Assembly (NCBI GenBank): GCA_026724425.1 | Contig: JAIUCV010000003.1 | Location: 53,136,477-53,200,476, forward strand | Reading direction: 5' to 3' | From: Erythrophleum ivorense | Lineage: Eukaryota > Streptophyta > Magnoliopsida > Fabales > Fabaceae | Length of the DNA: 64,000 bases | Part shown: piece by piece, positions 1 to 10,801 of the stretch | Layout of the letters: each line of letters opens with the position of its first letter | How positions within the stretch are numbered: position 1 is the stretch's first letter | Position numbers and translations under genes: made by a program | The notes under the pieces: model-generated | Told to the model about the DNA's origin: nothing | Seen by the model: only the letters and a program-made list of their open reading frames with translations | Databases searched by the model: none

Positions 1-210
1 TTAGCATTGTCTTGTAGATTTGTTGGTCTTAAAATGACAAAATTTACTATTAAAGTAAAAGCTAGTGGCTCAAGTACTTCTTTTTGGCAAGTAAAGACAT
101 AGAGAAACTTATGAAACACTGATATAGGTATGTCTCTTTTTTGGGGTATGAGAGTTTTTTTTTTACACTAGAGAAAAAACCAAATTATAAAGCCCATCTC
201 TACTGATTCA
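1..210 (+). promoter_or_regulatory. Upstream block shared with the LecRK genes (copy 1)
   Basis: This stretch aligns with about 38,056-38,200 and 31,750-31,860, which lie a few hundred bases upstream of two intact LecRK genes. The shared words include GTGGCTCAAGTACTTCTTT and a preceding GTTGGTCTTAAAATG-like segment. Here it lies about 0.5-0.6 kb before the decayed start codon of the LecRK pseudogene. That it was part of the ancestral promoter is inferred from conserved position; no experimentally known motif is claimed. Confidence 0.5.
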
Positions 211-666
211 CCTAAAGTAATTGAATTGACTCTTTTCGTTTGACAATTATAGATTCTCTAGTTGCTTTTATTGATCCACTAATAGGAGATATAGCTTTGC
301 ATCTAGCTAACCCATGGCAAACATCGAGGCTAAAGTACCATAAATGGTACTTGTTTACTGCCTTGGATCCATGGGTATCTATTGAGGAGTTTCTTAAAGC
401 ACCAGTGGTACTTCTTTATTTATGCTTGGCATATAAACACATAAAAGAGTAATCCAAAATGAATTGAAACAACCATAAGAATCCAAAAATCTATTATGAT
501 ACTGGCATAATAAATAAACTTAAAAAATGATGTACTTTGGCTTTAATACAAATTAAGTCTTTTACATGATATTCTGCTAAGATTCAGACATACAACTCTT
601 ACCTTGAGATCAATGGCTTCTTCGTATATTTGTCTTTGTGCACCAACTTTTATTTTCTATTATGCA
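211..666. other. Spacer before LecRK pseudogene
   Basis: AT-rich spacer corresponding to the region between the shared upstream block and the ancestral start codon. A 70-codon open frame at 240-452 resembles nothing I recognise, and I do not call it a gene. Confidence 0.35.
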
Positions 667-2146
667 ATGAAAATTATAATCTTCCTCCAATTTATCCCTC
701 CTGTATAGCCATTGTCGTTTAGTAACCCTGGATTTTAGTATAGTGATGTGAAGCTGGAAGGAGATGCTTATATAGTAGACTCGGATATCCAGCTCACTCT
801 AAATGTAATGGATGAAAATAAGAGTAAAAAGGTTGATCGAGTGACCAAATTCAAAAAGATGCACCTTTAGAGCAAGAACTCAGGTCAACTTGCTAAATTC
901 ACTATTGAATTTTCCTTTGTCATTTTCTCAAGTCAGAGGCTTTATGGAGATGAGTTAACGATCTTCATGGCATACCTAAATCTACTAGTTCCAAAGCATC
1001 TTGTAGAAGGAGGAGGCCTTGGCCTTGTTGATGGAAAACACAAATTGTCTCAACTAAGCATCCATTTATGGCAATGGAGTTTGACACTTCTATGAATTCA
1101 TGGGACCTAAATACCACACATGTTGATACTTTAGAAAGGAAAGTTTCCAATTGTAGTATTGAGTGCAATGCCACTACTCATAATTTAACTGCTATTTTTA
1201 CTAGATAAAAAGAACATAATACGGTAAAACAATACTTTTCATTTACAGTTGATTTAAGGAAGTACTTACCAGAGTGGGTTATTGTTGGCTTCTCAGCTAT
1301 AACAAGAAATTTGTTTGAGGTAAATGCTTTGTAGTCATGATCATTTAGATCAAGTTCAATAAGTAATAATGAGAATTGGGAAAGTTAGATACCACGAATG
1401 GTTGCATCAACAATCTATAATTTTGATTCTAACCATAAAACGAGAAGCAAGAAAAGATTGTTGGTGGGGCTAAGAATTGGTGTAAGTGTAACCATGAGTT
1501 TGTTTGGGTTACTTGATATTTTATGGTGGAAGAGGACTAGAGGGAAAGAAGAAGAATCAGATTTTGATGTGAACATGGATGATGAATTCCAAAGGGATAC
1601 TAGACCCAAGAAGTTTTGCTATTATGAATTGGTAAATGTAACAATAATTTTGCAAAGGCAATAAGGCTTAGACAAGGTGGTTTTGGTAGTGTTTATAAAT
1701 GTTATATGAAAGACATAAATTCCTATGTTACTATAAAGGGGATGAAAAGAGATTCTAAACAGGGGATAACAGAATATGCAACCAAAGTGAAGATCATTAG
1801 CAAGTTTAGTAATAGGAATTTGGTACAATGCATTGGTTGGTGCCCTAAGAAAAAAGATCTCCTCCTCATATATGAATTTATGCCAAACCATAGCTTAGAT
1901 TTTCATCTACACCATGAAAAAAAAAACATTTCGACATGTCAAGTGATAAATTTCTCTGGGCTTGGCTTTAGCATTACTATATATGTAAGAAGAATGAGAG
2001 TAGTGTGTGCTTCACAGGGACATTAAATCAAGTAATATCATGCTAGACTTAAACTTCAATATTAAGCTTGGTGATTTTGGCTTAACTAGGCTAGTGGATC
2101 ATGAGAAAGGATCACAAACAACACTTATAGCTAGGATGATGGGTCA
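667..2146 (+). pseudogene. L-type lectin receptor kinase pseudogene, 5' part
   Basis: Remains of a LecRK gene read across frames. The ancestral start is near 667 (MKIIIFLQFIPPV, then a stop in the signal peptide). The lectin domain runs from about 735 to 1335, with legible pieces KLEGDAY, GDELTIFM and VDLRKYLPEWVIVGFSA. The membrane segment and juxtamembrane region lie near 1450-1620 and end in a degraded GPKKFSY-like motif. Kinase pieces follow: RQGGFGSVYK (glycine loop), EYATKVKIIS, NLVQCIGWC, LLLIYEFMPN, then a frameshifted catalytic region ending in LGDFGLTRLVDHEKGSQTT. Several stops and frameshifts, plus a deletion around 1925-2010 before the catalytic loop, rule out function. The wording (DHEKGSQTT, EYA, LLLIYEF) is closer to the gene at 45,293 than to the pair at 32-40 kb. 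The kinase is interrupted after the activation segment by a copia element and resumes at 6329. Confidence 0.9.
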
Positions 2147-2238
2147 TGAAGAAAAGAAGAGGATTTTTACTCAATAGTTCCTATCTTATTCAAAACAGGC
2201 AGAGATTATAAAATAAATAAGAATCATGGCTTGCATTT
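2147..2238 (-). repeat. 3' LTR stump of the copia element
   Basis: About 92 bases aligning with the left end of the complete LTR at 6004, sharing TGAAGAAAAG, GGCAGAGATT and AATAAGAATCATGGC. Similarity stops where RT-coding sequence begins, marking the deletion junction. Confidence 0.8.
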
Positions 2239-2239
2239 T

Positions 2240-3011
2240 TGGTACCCTTCAATGTTAATAGGAGAACTATCTTGAATGAACTTAGCCTTTAATCTACTTC
2301 CATAGGGCTTGTAGTAAGTTTGCACTTTAACATATTAGTCACATTAAGGAGGTCTAAGTGTATACTTCCTTTAGGAAATGACAATGCCTTCCTTAGATCT
2401 AGCAAATTCCATACCTAATAAAAACTTTAGTATTCCAAGGTCCTTGATTTCAAATTCTTCAGCAAAGGCCTTTTTCAACTTGGAAATTTCATCGGTGAAA
2501 TCACCTACAATAATTAATATCATTTACATACACACTAAGAACATATATCTTTCATTGAATGAAAGTTTAGTAAATATGGTGTGGTATGCTTGGCCTTTAG
2601 TATACCCTTGGGTTTTATTAGCCATTGTGAATTTCTCAAATCAAACTCTTGGGATTGTTTGAGGCCATAAAGAGATTTTTTGAGTTTATACACTTTACCA
2701 TTATTTTTGGTGTCAAAACCAAGAGGCAAGGCCATGTAGAATTCTTCTGTTAAATCACTATTTAAAGAAGCACTTTTGACATCAAGCTTATGTAAAGGCT
2801 AATCAAGGTCAACAACAAGAGATAATAGAATTTTAATAATATTAAACTTAATCATTAGAGCAAAAGTTTTTTGATAGCCAATCTTATAGTGTTGGGTAAA
2901 ACCTTTTGCTACCAATCTGACCTTATACCTATTGATGCTACCATCATCATTGTATTTGATGTTAAAGATCCATTGACACCCAACCACCTTCTTACCTTTT
3001 GGTAAGTCCAT
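2240..3011 (-). pseudogene. copia reverse transcriptase remnant
   Basis: The - strand translation gives successive RT landmarks of Ty1/copia pol: KKVVGCQWIFNIKYNDDGS and YKVRLVAKGFTQ (2850-3011), KVYKLKKSLYGLKQS (about 2650-2700), a decayed counterpart of the YVDD catalytic motif followed by IIVGDFTDEISKLKK (about 2470-2530), then FEIKDLGILKFLLGMEFARS (about 2390-2460). The frame is broken by stops and a shift near 2535-2600. The sequence ends at the equivalent of the SPPVDKGRYQ segment and joins LTR sequence, so RNase H is absent. Confidence 0.88.
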
Positions 3012-3607
3012 AGTTTCTTATGTGCCATTCTTTTTTAGGGCATTCATTTCCTCATTAATAGCATTTTTCCATTCTTCTTGCTTGAGGGCCTCATAGATAT
3101 TTTATAGAACACTATCATGGCAAATCTTGGTAATAAAGGCTTGATAAGATGGTGAAAGTTTGTTATAAGCCATAAAATTCCTAATAGGGTATTTGGTGTT
3201 GGCTTTTATACCTTTCTGAATAGCAATAAGGATATCTAAATAATTAGGTGGAGGAGTTACACCTGTATTTTTGCTGGTGGCAAAGCTATTTTCAAAATTA
3301 GCATTAGAGGAAGTGCCTTGCTCAAGAGTAGGATTGGTCTCTATCTCAAGACTTTCTATCTTCTAGTATAAACAATGATATCTTGTTTATTCTATTCTTC
3401 TTCCAAATTGTGATTAGCCTTAGGTTTATTATAACTAATAGTAGGTATATTGTTTCTAGTATCAAGAACAATACCAATAAAGGCAAGGATATGGAGTTAA
3501 GGTTCCTCTTCTATGAAATAATGCCATTCCTTATAATGGTTCATGTTCTCCCCTTGAATGGAAACTTTAAAATAAAATAAAGTTGATTCTCAAAATAGAT
3601 GACATAT

Positions 3608-4426
3608 TTAGAAGCTAAAAATTTTCCCAAGGTAAGAGAGAAACATTTGTATCTTTTTTGAGATAGGAAGTACCCTACAAACACACATGGTAGTTCTAAG
3701 ATCAAGTTTGTTTTTATTAAGTAGGAGAATAAAGAAAGTGCACCTGAATACTTTAGTGGGTAAAGAAGAGATTATTTGTGTGTAAGGGAACTCTTTGGGA
3801 ATAGTATAAGGAACTTGATAGTTTAAGGCTTTAGTAGCCATCTTATAAATAAGGTAGGTAGAAGTGAATATAGCTTCTCCCCATAACATTTTTGAAACAT
3901 TAGTGATAAACATGAGAGACCAAGCTACCTCAAGAAGATACCTATTTTTCCTTTTGACTAAGCCATTTTGTTAAAGAGTATGTATACAAGAGCTTTAATG
4001 GTGAATGTCATTCTCAGCTAAATAGGTACTAAGATGAGTATTAAGGGACTCGTTACCATTATCTAAACGAAAAATATTTTAATAGGAATTTGAAAATAGG
4101 TCTGGATAAAGTGGTGGAAGTTTTTGAAAATAGTTGGTAACTCAGACTTTTCTTTCATCAAACGCATCCACATCACTCTAGTATGATCATCCATAAAAGC
4201 AATAAACATCGAACACCCGAATGCCCTTAAACTTTGAAAGGACCTTGAACATCACTATGAATCAGTTGGAAAGGGTAAGATGATTTATAACTTTGGAGTT
4301 GAGAAGTAGACTTAGTGGACTTGGCAATTTGATAGATTTCACATTCAATAGTAGCATAATCTTTATTAAATAATTCAAGATACAAGTATTTCATGCATTC
4401 ATATTAGGATGGTTTGAACAATAGTG
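3608..4426 (-). pseudogene. copia integrase remnant
   Basis: Broken reading frames keep integrase features: SYPFQLIHSDVQGPF (the LIHSDVWGP segment around the first catalytic Asp) near 4260-4320, and WGEAIFTSTYLIYKMATKAL (about 3820-3890), typical of copia integrase before the C-terminal region. Between them many stops occur and no intact catalytic triad can be read. Confidence 0.8.
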
Positions 4427-4840
4427 CTATAATAGTAAGTTAGGACTTATATTAACACTATACCCAGCTTTATTGTTATATGTCATGCTCATGAAATAAA
4501 GTCTAGCCACTTTCTTAGCATTGTCAATCATTCTCTTAGATGCTAAGTCTTGAAAAATACATTCACCATTTACAAATTGAGCAATACAGTTGTTATCCTT
4601 GAGTACTTTACTAATAGACAACAAATTGCGTTTAAGACTTAAAACTAAAACCACATTTTTTAAGAGAATATGGTCAGATAATCTAATAGTACTTAGACCC
4701 AAGACATTTGCAACATTATCATCAGCTATTTTTACTTCTAAAGATATAGTGGCATAGGTAAATTTCTTCAAATAAAGATGAGTTATTTGTCATGTAATCA
4801 AATGCACAAGAGTCAACTATCTTTGTATGCTCATTTATCA
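4427..4840 (-). pseudogene. copia protease / GAG-pre-integrase remnant
   Basis: The stretch contains IVDSCAFDYMTNN near 4790-4830, matching the copia protease active-site segment normally read as DSGA; here Gly is replaced by Cys. Downstream is LKNVVLVLSLKRNLLSISKV and then a GAG-pre-integrase-like segment ending ARLYFM. Useful as a family marker, not as a functional enzyme. Confidence 0.82.
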
Positions 4841-5039
4841 TGTGAGAACTCAAGGCAAATAGTTTACTTGGCTGGGCAATATTCCCAGAAAATTGATTAC
4901 CCTTAGAAGGTTCATTTATGATAGAGTTTTAGCTAACAAAGAGCTTTTGGAGGAGGTCAAGCTATTCAAGACTAAAAATGGAGAGACCTTATAAGGTGGC
5001 AATTTCAACAACAACATCATACCCTTTGGTTTTATTTCT

Positions 5040-5487
5040 AGACAATGATCTCAATTTGGAAGGTTTGCCGTGCAACATCCAACACTTTTCTTTAAAGTGA
5101 CTAGATTTGAGGCAGTGTTCACAACAAGGCCTACCCTTCTCCTTTTGCTTGTTGTTAAAATTTTGTCTAGATGGATCTCTAGTAGCTAAAGCAAAATACT
5201 CAATACCATTTTGAGTACTTTGACATCCATAAAGCAGCTTCTTGCGACTTTCCTTTCTCCTTCCTCTGAAATAGCTTTATGAAGAGCCGGGAAAGGTTCA
5301 TAATTCCTGTGAGTCTCCCATGCACCTTTTCATATTTGTCATTAAGACCAAACAAAAATTTAAAGGTATGTTTTTGCTCTGCAATTTGCTTATAGTTGGT
5401 TGCATCCTCATTGCAGCTCCAAATTGTGGTCTTAAAGACATCAAGTTGTTGCCAATGTTTGTTAAGAAGTGAAGCATGCTCAACCAC
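5040..5487 (-). pseudogene. copia gag, C-terminal part with zinc knuckle
   Basis: Continues the upstream gag after a frameshift near 5490. NDKYEKVHGRLTGIMNLSRL is the usual gag C-terminal region. At about 5070-5130 a CCHC zinc knuckle is readable (CEHCLKSSHFKEKCWMLHGK), with spacing C-x2-C-x4-H-x4-C intact. Confidence 0.82.
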
Positions 5488-5489
5488 AC

Positions 5490-5897
5490 TTAATTCCCTT
5501 GCATTAGATCATGGAGAATCCCCTTAATTTCAAATAACTCCATCATATTCTCATTGGTGGAGTAGGTTTCACAGGTAGCTTTCCAAATTTCTTTGACAAT
5601 TTTGAAAAAGAAGTTTTCACTAATGTCTAATGTCACGAAATTAATTAACCATGACATTACCATATTATTTTCACCATCCCAAACTTTTGGGTTATAGGGA
5701 CTTAGTGGAGGTATGACTCTTGTGAGGTAGTCATATTTTCCTTTATCCTTTATACACATAAGGACACTAGAGGACCATTGTATATAATTATTTTCATTAA
5801 GTTTATGCCCAGTAATGATCACTAGTGACTCATTGGAGTTGGGATTAGGAGACAACCCACCATTGGTAGAATCCCTAGAAGCATTTGGGTTGCCCAA
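5490..5897 (-). pseudogene. copia gag N-terminal part (UBN2/Retrotran_gag type)
   Basis: An open 135-codon frame starting MGNPNASRDS. It holds the copia gag signature LNENNYIQWSSSVLMCIKDK followed by a Y..L.......P......W..EN.MVMSWL pattern and EIWKATCETYS. It is the first coding block after the primer site, as expected. The frame ends where gag should continue, so the gag-pol polyprotein is broken. Confidence 0.85.
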
Positions 5898-5990
5898 GGT
5901 GGTGCTCTAAGCAAAAGTGTTATGTTGTTCAATAGTTTTGATGTTTAGGGCCTTCGTACAGCCAAAGGTGATGGGAGGTGGATGAGACAT

Positions 5991-6003
5991 AGCTATTATA
6001 CCA
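5991..6003 (-). other. Primer binding site (tRNA-iMet type)
   Basis: On the - strand the bases directly after the LTR read TGGTATAATAGCT, 10 of 13 matching the common plant copia primer site TGGTATCAGAGCC. It fixes both the LTR boundary and the element's orientation. Confidence 0.8.
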
Positions 6004-6328
6004 TGAAGAAAAGAGGATTTTTAATGAATAATTATCATCTTATTTGAAATAGGCAGAGATTGTAGAATAAATAAGAATCATGGCTAGCATTGGTCAACCA
6101 TAGAGACCCATTACAGTGAACATCAAATAAGGAAAGAAAAGAAATCAAATACAACTAGAAATTAGGAAGGAAAATTGGAAATAAATAGTTGACCTTAATC
6201 CCTTAAATATAGGAATTAGAGACATAGCCAAAAAAGGAAACAATAACAGTTGAAAAATTAAACTAATATCTTGAAAATATAAGCAACGGCTAGTAGAGAA
6301 AAAAGGACTAAAGCCTCATTTACCAACA
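6004..6328 (-). repeat. 5' LTR of the copia element (complete)
   Basis: 325 bases bounded by TG and CA on each strand. The left end aligns with the stump at 2147. Its right end abuts resumed LecRK pseudogene sequence, which locates the boundary precisely. Confidence 0.8.
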
Positions 6329-6735
6329 AGCTACTAGCTCCTAAATGTATTACTATTGAAAAGGAAAATAAGGAATCTAATATATATAGTTTTGGGGGGT
6401 TTTTTTATTGGAAATAGCCTATGGAAAAAAACCTATTGGCCTAAATGCTATGGAGGACCTGGTAACCGTAGTTGAGTGAGTTTAGGAGTTGCATGGGATG
6501 GAAACCTTTAAGTCATATACCCAAAGTTATTTGGAGTATTTGATGAGCATGAGCAGCAAGTGGAACATTTAGTGGTTGTTGACCTTTTTTGTGCTCATTC
6601 GGATTACTCACTCAGGCTTTCAGTGAGGCAAATGATTCAGGTGCTTATTTTTAAAGTTCCTTTATCAACTTTTCATAGAAAATGCCTGTATCAACCTATC
6701 TTTATCCAATGATAAATGCAATGTCCTATCAAATT
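6329..6735 (+). pseudogene. L-type lectin receptor kinase pseudogene, 3' part
   Basis: Resumption of the kinase interrupted at 2146. The DNA aligns to the segment that in the intact genes reads YMAPEC...ASKESDVYSFGVVALEIA; here it reads APKCITIEKENKESNIYSFG, then EIAYGKKPIGLNA. After a frame change comes VDLFCAHSDYSLRLSVRQMIQ, then FKVPLSTFHRKCLYQP, matching the tail of the gene at 45,293. Stops and shifts are present. Together with 667-2146 this is one dead gene. Confidence 0.87.
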
Positions 6736-7529
6736 GGACCTTCCTTTGGGGTTACATATACACAGAAAATGGTGAGAGGTTTTGATACCCATCCATGAAT
6801 TTGGTGGCATAGCAAATATGAAGGGCAAATACACAGGTAATTGTGTTATATATATATATATAAGTGCAATGAATTGAACTTAAACGAAATCCCTTATCCA
6901 ATTATATACATTTAAATATTTCTTTTATTAAAGGTTGATTTCACTTGTGCACGGTTTAAATCTTAAACAATAACACTCTGGTAATTAAGATTTGTATCTT
7001 TATGGATGGGGATATATTATCATCAAGGCAATTTGTGTATATAAACTTATCAAAACTATTGGTGTGTGTGAACATAACTGTGAAGTTTTTATGTTGTATA
7101 GTTGTTGAGTTTCCTGTTGCATGTTATCTATAAAGATCTGAAGATTGAAATTCTTTTTATGCAAGAAGTGAACATGCATAGTTGTAATCACCCATCAACT
7201 AAGAAATTTGTAACAGGTATCGTTACTCTCCTCACACTTTTTTTGTGAAATATTGGATCAAAAGACAAACAACTGTAAGAAAATTGATGATTATTTACTC
7301 TACTTTTGATTAGGGACTAGCATGAGATAGATTATTTTTAACATGACTTGGAATCAAAAGATAGACAACTATAAAAAATTAGATCACTCGCTTCATTTTT
7401 TTTCTCTATGTCAGTTCAAATTAACCAGGGTATCAGTAGCTTTCTTCAGTGGTTCCTATGTGTTCTGCAGTTGTGCTAGGTGAACGGAAGCAGCAAAAGC
7501 TTTTTGTGAATGAAAAATCTTAATGGATG
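6736..7529. other. Intergenic, AT-rich, with an imperfect repeat
   Basis: No gene seen. A segment at about 7250-7310 (ATCAAAAGACAAACAACTG) recurs imperfectly at about 7347-7402 (ATCAAAAGATAGACAACTA), roughly 97 bases apart. A short TA run lies near 6850. Confidence 0.4.
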
Positions 7530-8640
7530 CCTTTGGAACCAAAATGATTAAGAATTCAATCGAACATTTCTTATTTTTTATTTTTAGAATAAATTTTCAT
7601 ATTTTTTCGAATTAAATTAAATTTTCATTATTTGAATTGCATTAAAAAATAACAAAATTCAAATAAATTTTTAACTTTACAATAATATTCCTTTATACTG
7701 TTGCATTAAAGAAATCAATTAAAAGAGTAGGGGACAGCTATGGTAACAAATTTACAATCTGAACAAAGCAATCACGACGCAAGATCAGTTGCAGAAAAAC
7801 AAACAAATGTATAATACACAAGAATAGAGCGTATGAAAATTTCAAAGTTGGAGTTTATTTTGTTGATCCCAAAGCGCTTGCAATAACCTAAACTCTTCCC
7901 CTTGACATAACACCCTTGAAGCTTAAACAAGTCACCATTGTAGCTAACTCAGTGAAGAAGGGTAGCGCAACTAGTATCATTAACCCTCTCAAATGTTTTC
8001 GCTCCCAAATCTCCCTGTGGAAGAGACCCTATGTACAATAATGGCATTCTTTATTCTTTCTTAGAACACCATTTTCTTTGCCAAGAAAACTCAGTTTATT
8101 GCAATCACACTCTCTTCTTTTCCTTATATTTCTTGGGACACGCAGAAAAGGGACACCCGGAAGTTTTGAAATGGCAAAATTGAGTGAGCTACAAAAATTT
8201 CTTAGTTTTTTCATAAAAATAATAAGTCAATTTTAAATATTTCAAAATTCTAACCTTTCTAAGAAATTTTGTTAATATGAAAGTATATTATTTTATTAAA
8301 AAATTAAATTAAATTTTACAAATATTTGGATTCTAAACAAACTTAAACCAGTATACTTGCACCATGTATAAGGTGTTTAAATCTTTTTTTTTTTTTAAAT
8401 TATCAAGTCTTGTAAAATTTGATTTGATGTCTATTTTAAAATTTTAACAAGAGAATTTTATGTTTAAATTGTTCATTAATTCTCTCTGTAGAAAAATTAT
8501 TTAAATTTGTCTACTATATATTTTAAGAATTCATATAAGATGTTTTACTTTATGTGTTGAATTCATAAAGTACTCTAAATACATACAATAAACATAATCT
8601 TTTTTAACAAAAAATATTTGTTGGCACATTAGATAGACAT
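7530..8640. other. Intergenic, possible decayed MITE
   Basis: AT-rich margins at about 7530-7690 and 8220-8345 flank a less AT-rich core (7700-8215). The margins carry loosely inverted words (TTTGGAACCAAAA at the left, TTTGGATTCTAAAC at the right), which could be ends of a decayed hAT-type repeat. The core has - strand open stretches but no recognisable domain. Confidence 0.25.
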
Positions 8641-9930
8641 CAAGAAAAAGATCTCAATGGCTATAATGTTGATAGCTGTAATTGAGAAAACATGATAGCA
8701 AGTAAATAAAAGTTTACAACATTAGAATATAAAAGATTATTTAATCCTTCTTCTAAAGCATGTCCTTTTAACTTTTTTAAATGATTCCAAATCATTGTCA
8801 AGCCACCCTGCAAAATAATATTGCTTTCCCCTTACATCAGCAATAAAATTCCTAAACATTATTTATAAAGCTACATCCTCTAAAAACAAAAAGTGAGAAG
8901 ATATTGAACTTAAGTGAGAAGAGATTGAACTTAAACTTCTTAGATACTAATGGGGGAGATTCAACTCTTATCAGGTGGAGGGAATATTAATGGTAACACT
9001 TAAAAGGATCCTCACCTTATATGATGAGCTAGAACTTGTAAGTTGATTATATACCCAGATATGCTTTCCAGTGACAGCAACCTGTCCAACAATACCGTAG
9101 AACAAAATATCAATACCATGTGAAGATGTAAACTTATTAACATAATGTTGGTATATAGTATGAAGTTCATAGGTTGTCATTTTTTTGTATGCATATAATG
9201 TTATTTCATAATAATGAAGGCAATGCATGATGACACTCACCAATGTTAATAAATTAAATATGAATTCATTCAAATATGTTGAGTATATATGTATTGAAGT
9301 ATCTAAACTATATCATAAAGTCTAAGGAGTCCTGGATTAACAATCATATGGTCAAAATATCAAATTAATTGTTGTTCTAACTTTTATCTTTATGATCAAG
9401 ATAAATGGTTTCAATGAAGTGATAGTGATATATGACAATCCAAAAGAGGTGGAGTAAAATGTACAACAAATAGGTAATTTAACAAACAATTCTATTGTAT
9501 TTCCTCCCAGCTTATTATATGTATGACCAAATCTCATGCCACATAATAAGGCAAACATTCCTTTGTAAAAAATTACATTGGTTACTAAGTTTCCAAGCTC
9601 AAGCAAATAAGAGTAATAACCAACATCAAAATAACAAATCTAAACACAATGATAATAAGTGATTATTACGTTATGAAGTCCATCAAACAAAAATTAAAAC
9701 CAACAGCGAGACAAAATTATAATCTCAAAAAAAGGGAACCTCCATCTTCTTAAGCATGTCCTTTAACTTTGTATCCCGTCATCTATTATCTCCATCTCCA
9801 TCTCCCCCTTCTGGAGCAGCTAACTTTTGAACTCAATTAAGGGAGGTTAGAAAGTACTTGAATTTCAGAAGTTAGATGCTGGTTCAGATGTCTTTAGTGG
9901 TAAGACTACTATAGACATGACCTAAGCCAG
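8641..9930 (-). other. Unassigned region with exon-like pieces on the - strand
   Basis: Four - strand pieces could be exons or a relic: about 9770-9730 (RDTKLKDMLKKMEVPFF), 9606-9352, 9273-8971, and a last piece 8812-8746 preceded by a pyrimidine-rich TTTTGCAG acceptor and reading WLDNDLESFKKVKRTCFRRR before a stop. I do not recognise a family, and the two middle frames may be chance. A 21-base direct repeat (AAGTGAGAAGATATTGAACTT) lies at about 8890-8931. Confidence 0.2.
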
Positions 9931-10310
9931 TGTTGCTTAATAAGCAATTCGTTAGAATACGAGGTATGAATACGAGTATGGGATACATTAATATGTATAA
10001 TTCACGATATGAGAGGGGTATACTTACTTACAATGCTAATTTGATAGGTAATATAGTACAAAACTATCAATATCTAATTTATATAATATTTTTATATATT
10101 TAATAGATGAATAATTAAAAAAAAGGTTAATAAATATAATCAAATAAAGAAAAATAAATACTTTTAAAAAAGTTAATAAATATAATCACAAAAATTTTAA
10201 AATATTAAACATTAAAATATTTATTATTCTTCTTTTTTTTCATTATCTTATATTCCTTCTTTATTCATTTTTACTAAAAAAATCAAAAATTAAAACTAAA
10301 AGCTGCATGC
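9931..10310. repeat. MITE-like sequence with GGGTATAC-type ends
   Basis: A start rich in TACGAG/GGGTATAC words (9955-10020) leads into a very AT-rich body. Similar wording opens the insertions at about 31,885 and 44,290. Family membership is inferred from word sharing only. Confidence 0.3.
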
Positions 10311-10796
10311 CCAATATTAGACCCAATCCTCTCGTTCGTCCAATCTTCGCATATCTCCCACCCTTTATCCCTTACTCGGCTGCACTGATGGAAAGCTTAT
10401 GCATTTAAAGGAGAGAAAGCCTAGATGACCTTCCAGAGACCCAGACCCAGACTTTGCTACTGTGGTCATATCTCCCACCCTCTTTCCGTTACTTGGCTGC
10501 ATCAACGGAAAGCTTACACATTGAAGAAGCATCTGACTTTTCCTATTGAATCTTCCTCTTCTTCAGGCTATAGGTGCTTGTGCACACCGTCAGTGGACAT
10601 TAGAGCTTGTAACATTCTTCCTCAAAGTCGAACAAGGTAAAATGCACCCTTTCTCCTTCGATTTTTTGTGGGTTAGTTATATCGTGGACACCAACCCTAT
10701 TCTTTCTCTGCATCTGCATCTATTTCACAGGGTATGAGATATGTCGCGTTCTGGTACACAAACGACCCACAATTGGGGTCGCTCGTACCAAAATGA
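10311..10796. repeat. Lower-AT block with an internal duplication
   Basis: About 58 bases at 10,350-10,410 (CATATCTCCCACCCTTTAT...) recur at 10,467-10,527 (CATATCTCCCACCCTCTTT...) with an offset of 117. Short + strand open frames overlap it, but no domain is recognisable. The block ends at the target site of the solo LTR. Confidence 0.45.
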
Positions 10797-10801
10797 AGTT
10801 C

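Larger units (their letters stand above)
2147..6328 (-). mobile_element. Degenerate Ty1/copia retrotransposon inserted in the LecRK pseudogene
   Basis: An element in antisense orientation inside the kinase region of a LecRK pseudogene. Order on the - strand: 5' LTR (6328-6004, reads TGTTGG...CTTCA), primer binding site (6003-5991), gag, zinc knuckle, protease, integrase, reverse transcriptase, then directly the terminal stump of the 3' LTR (2238-2147). RNase H and most of the 3' LTR are missing, so an internal deletion joined RT to the LTR end. Pseudogene sequence resumes exactly at 6329, and the flanking pentamers GGTCA (2142-2146) and AGCTA (6329-6333) look like a decayed target duplication of an original GGCTA. 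Multiple stops and frameshifts make it non-autonomous and old. Confidence 0.88.

Noticed and set aside
240..452. 70-codon open frame before the first LecRK pseudogene
   Set aside because: No domain or similarity recognised, and it lies in a decayed promoter region.
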